Below are positions 60,305 to 60,398 of a stretch of 60,398 nt of DNA, piece after piece. The stretch is from JAWXCB01 sp034440455. GTDB lineage: Bacteria > Bacteroidota > Bacteroidia > Chitinophagales > CAIOSU01. The stretch lies in the NCBI GenBank assembly GCA_034440455.1, contig JAWXCB010000036.1:1-60398 (forward strand), read 5' to 3'. A program made the translations under genes and the position numbers. Numbering within the stretch: position 1 is the stretch's first letter; every line of letters begins with the position of its first letter. The notes under the pieces are model-generated. The model did no database searches and was not told the origin of the DNA. It saw only the letters and a program-made list of their open reading frames with translations.

Positions 60305-60398
60305 TTAGTCGTCCCTCAAAAACATTAACAAGTATTGATTTCATTGGGCTTTATAGCAAAAGCAGTGGATAAAAATCTGCCAGATTCAGAGGTTAAAA

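Overview
The window is a 60.4 kb piece of a Bacteroidota chromosome, probably a Chitinophagia/Sphingobacteriia-like environmental lineage. The evidence is a set of secreted proteins with type IX secretion (T9SS) C-terminal sorting domains, SprB repeats, lipoproteins with Bacteroidota-style lipoboxes, a TonB-dependent receptor with a CarboxypepD_reg-like N-terminus, TAnnTTTG-type -7 boxes and a long SecA. There is no rRNA, CRISPR array, transposase or convincing prophage. Two tRNAs are present (Asp-GTC and Ser-GGA).

Layout. 0-2.5 kb: surface proteins, one interrupted by an in-frame stop. 2.5-7.7 kb: polyprenyl diphosphate synthase divergent from secA, then a small T9SS cargo. 7.7-16 kb: a redox and lipid neighbourhood holding YceI, a patatin, two peroxiredoxin-like proteins, OsmC, a GlsB/GlsA-like aminolipid acyltransferase pair, an ECF sigma with a zinc-finger-like anti-sigma, a thioredoxin, a DinB-like protein and an AraC regulator. 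Several of its promoter regions share a TGTCAGG box. 17-21 kb: secreted unknown, haem-motif and thioredoxin-like proteins, an outer-membrane protein and a duplicated 3' end of secA. 21-28 kb: PorT-like barrel, TPR lipoprotein, DUF4331 and DUF4394 T9SS proteins. 28-42 kb: a minus-strand stress cluster (YihY, clade II catalase, FAD/Rieske oxidoreductase, disordered N/Q/E-rich proteins, YciE/F ferritin-like protein, AarF/UbiB kinase, YtxH, MsrB-MsrA, flavin/pyridoxamine oxidase-like protein, degenerate sigma factor). It also holds three decayed genes and a three-copy promoter element. 42-47 kb: TonB receptor and an ECF sigma flanked by two related anti-sigma proteins, one carrying a cupin. 47-51.8 kb: SPOR protein, ArnT-like glycosyltransferase, M20 amidohydrolase, methyltransferase and a MNT/HepT module whose toxin is interrupted. 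51.8-60.4 kb: cysC-cysD-cysN (PAPS synthesis), tRNAs, lipase-like lipoprotein, DnaJ-TPR, TatD and glnS.

The most unusual signals are: (i) genes split by a single in-frame stop with the rest of the frame and family homology intact; (ii) partial gene duplications (secA tail; the ferritin-like gene end plus disordered gene plus 3' hairpin block); (iii) two candidate regulons visible as repeated upstream elements; (iv) an ECF sigma between a cotranscribed RskA-like anti-sigma and a divergent ChrR-like anti-sigma/cupin fusion.

Functions were assigned by reading motifs and by family recall; no database search was run.
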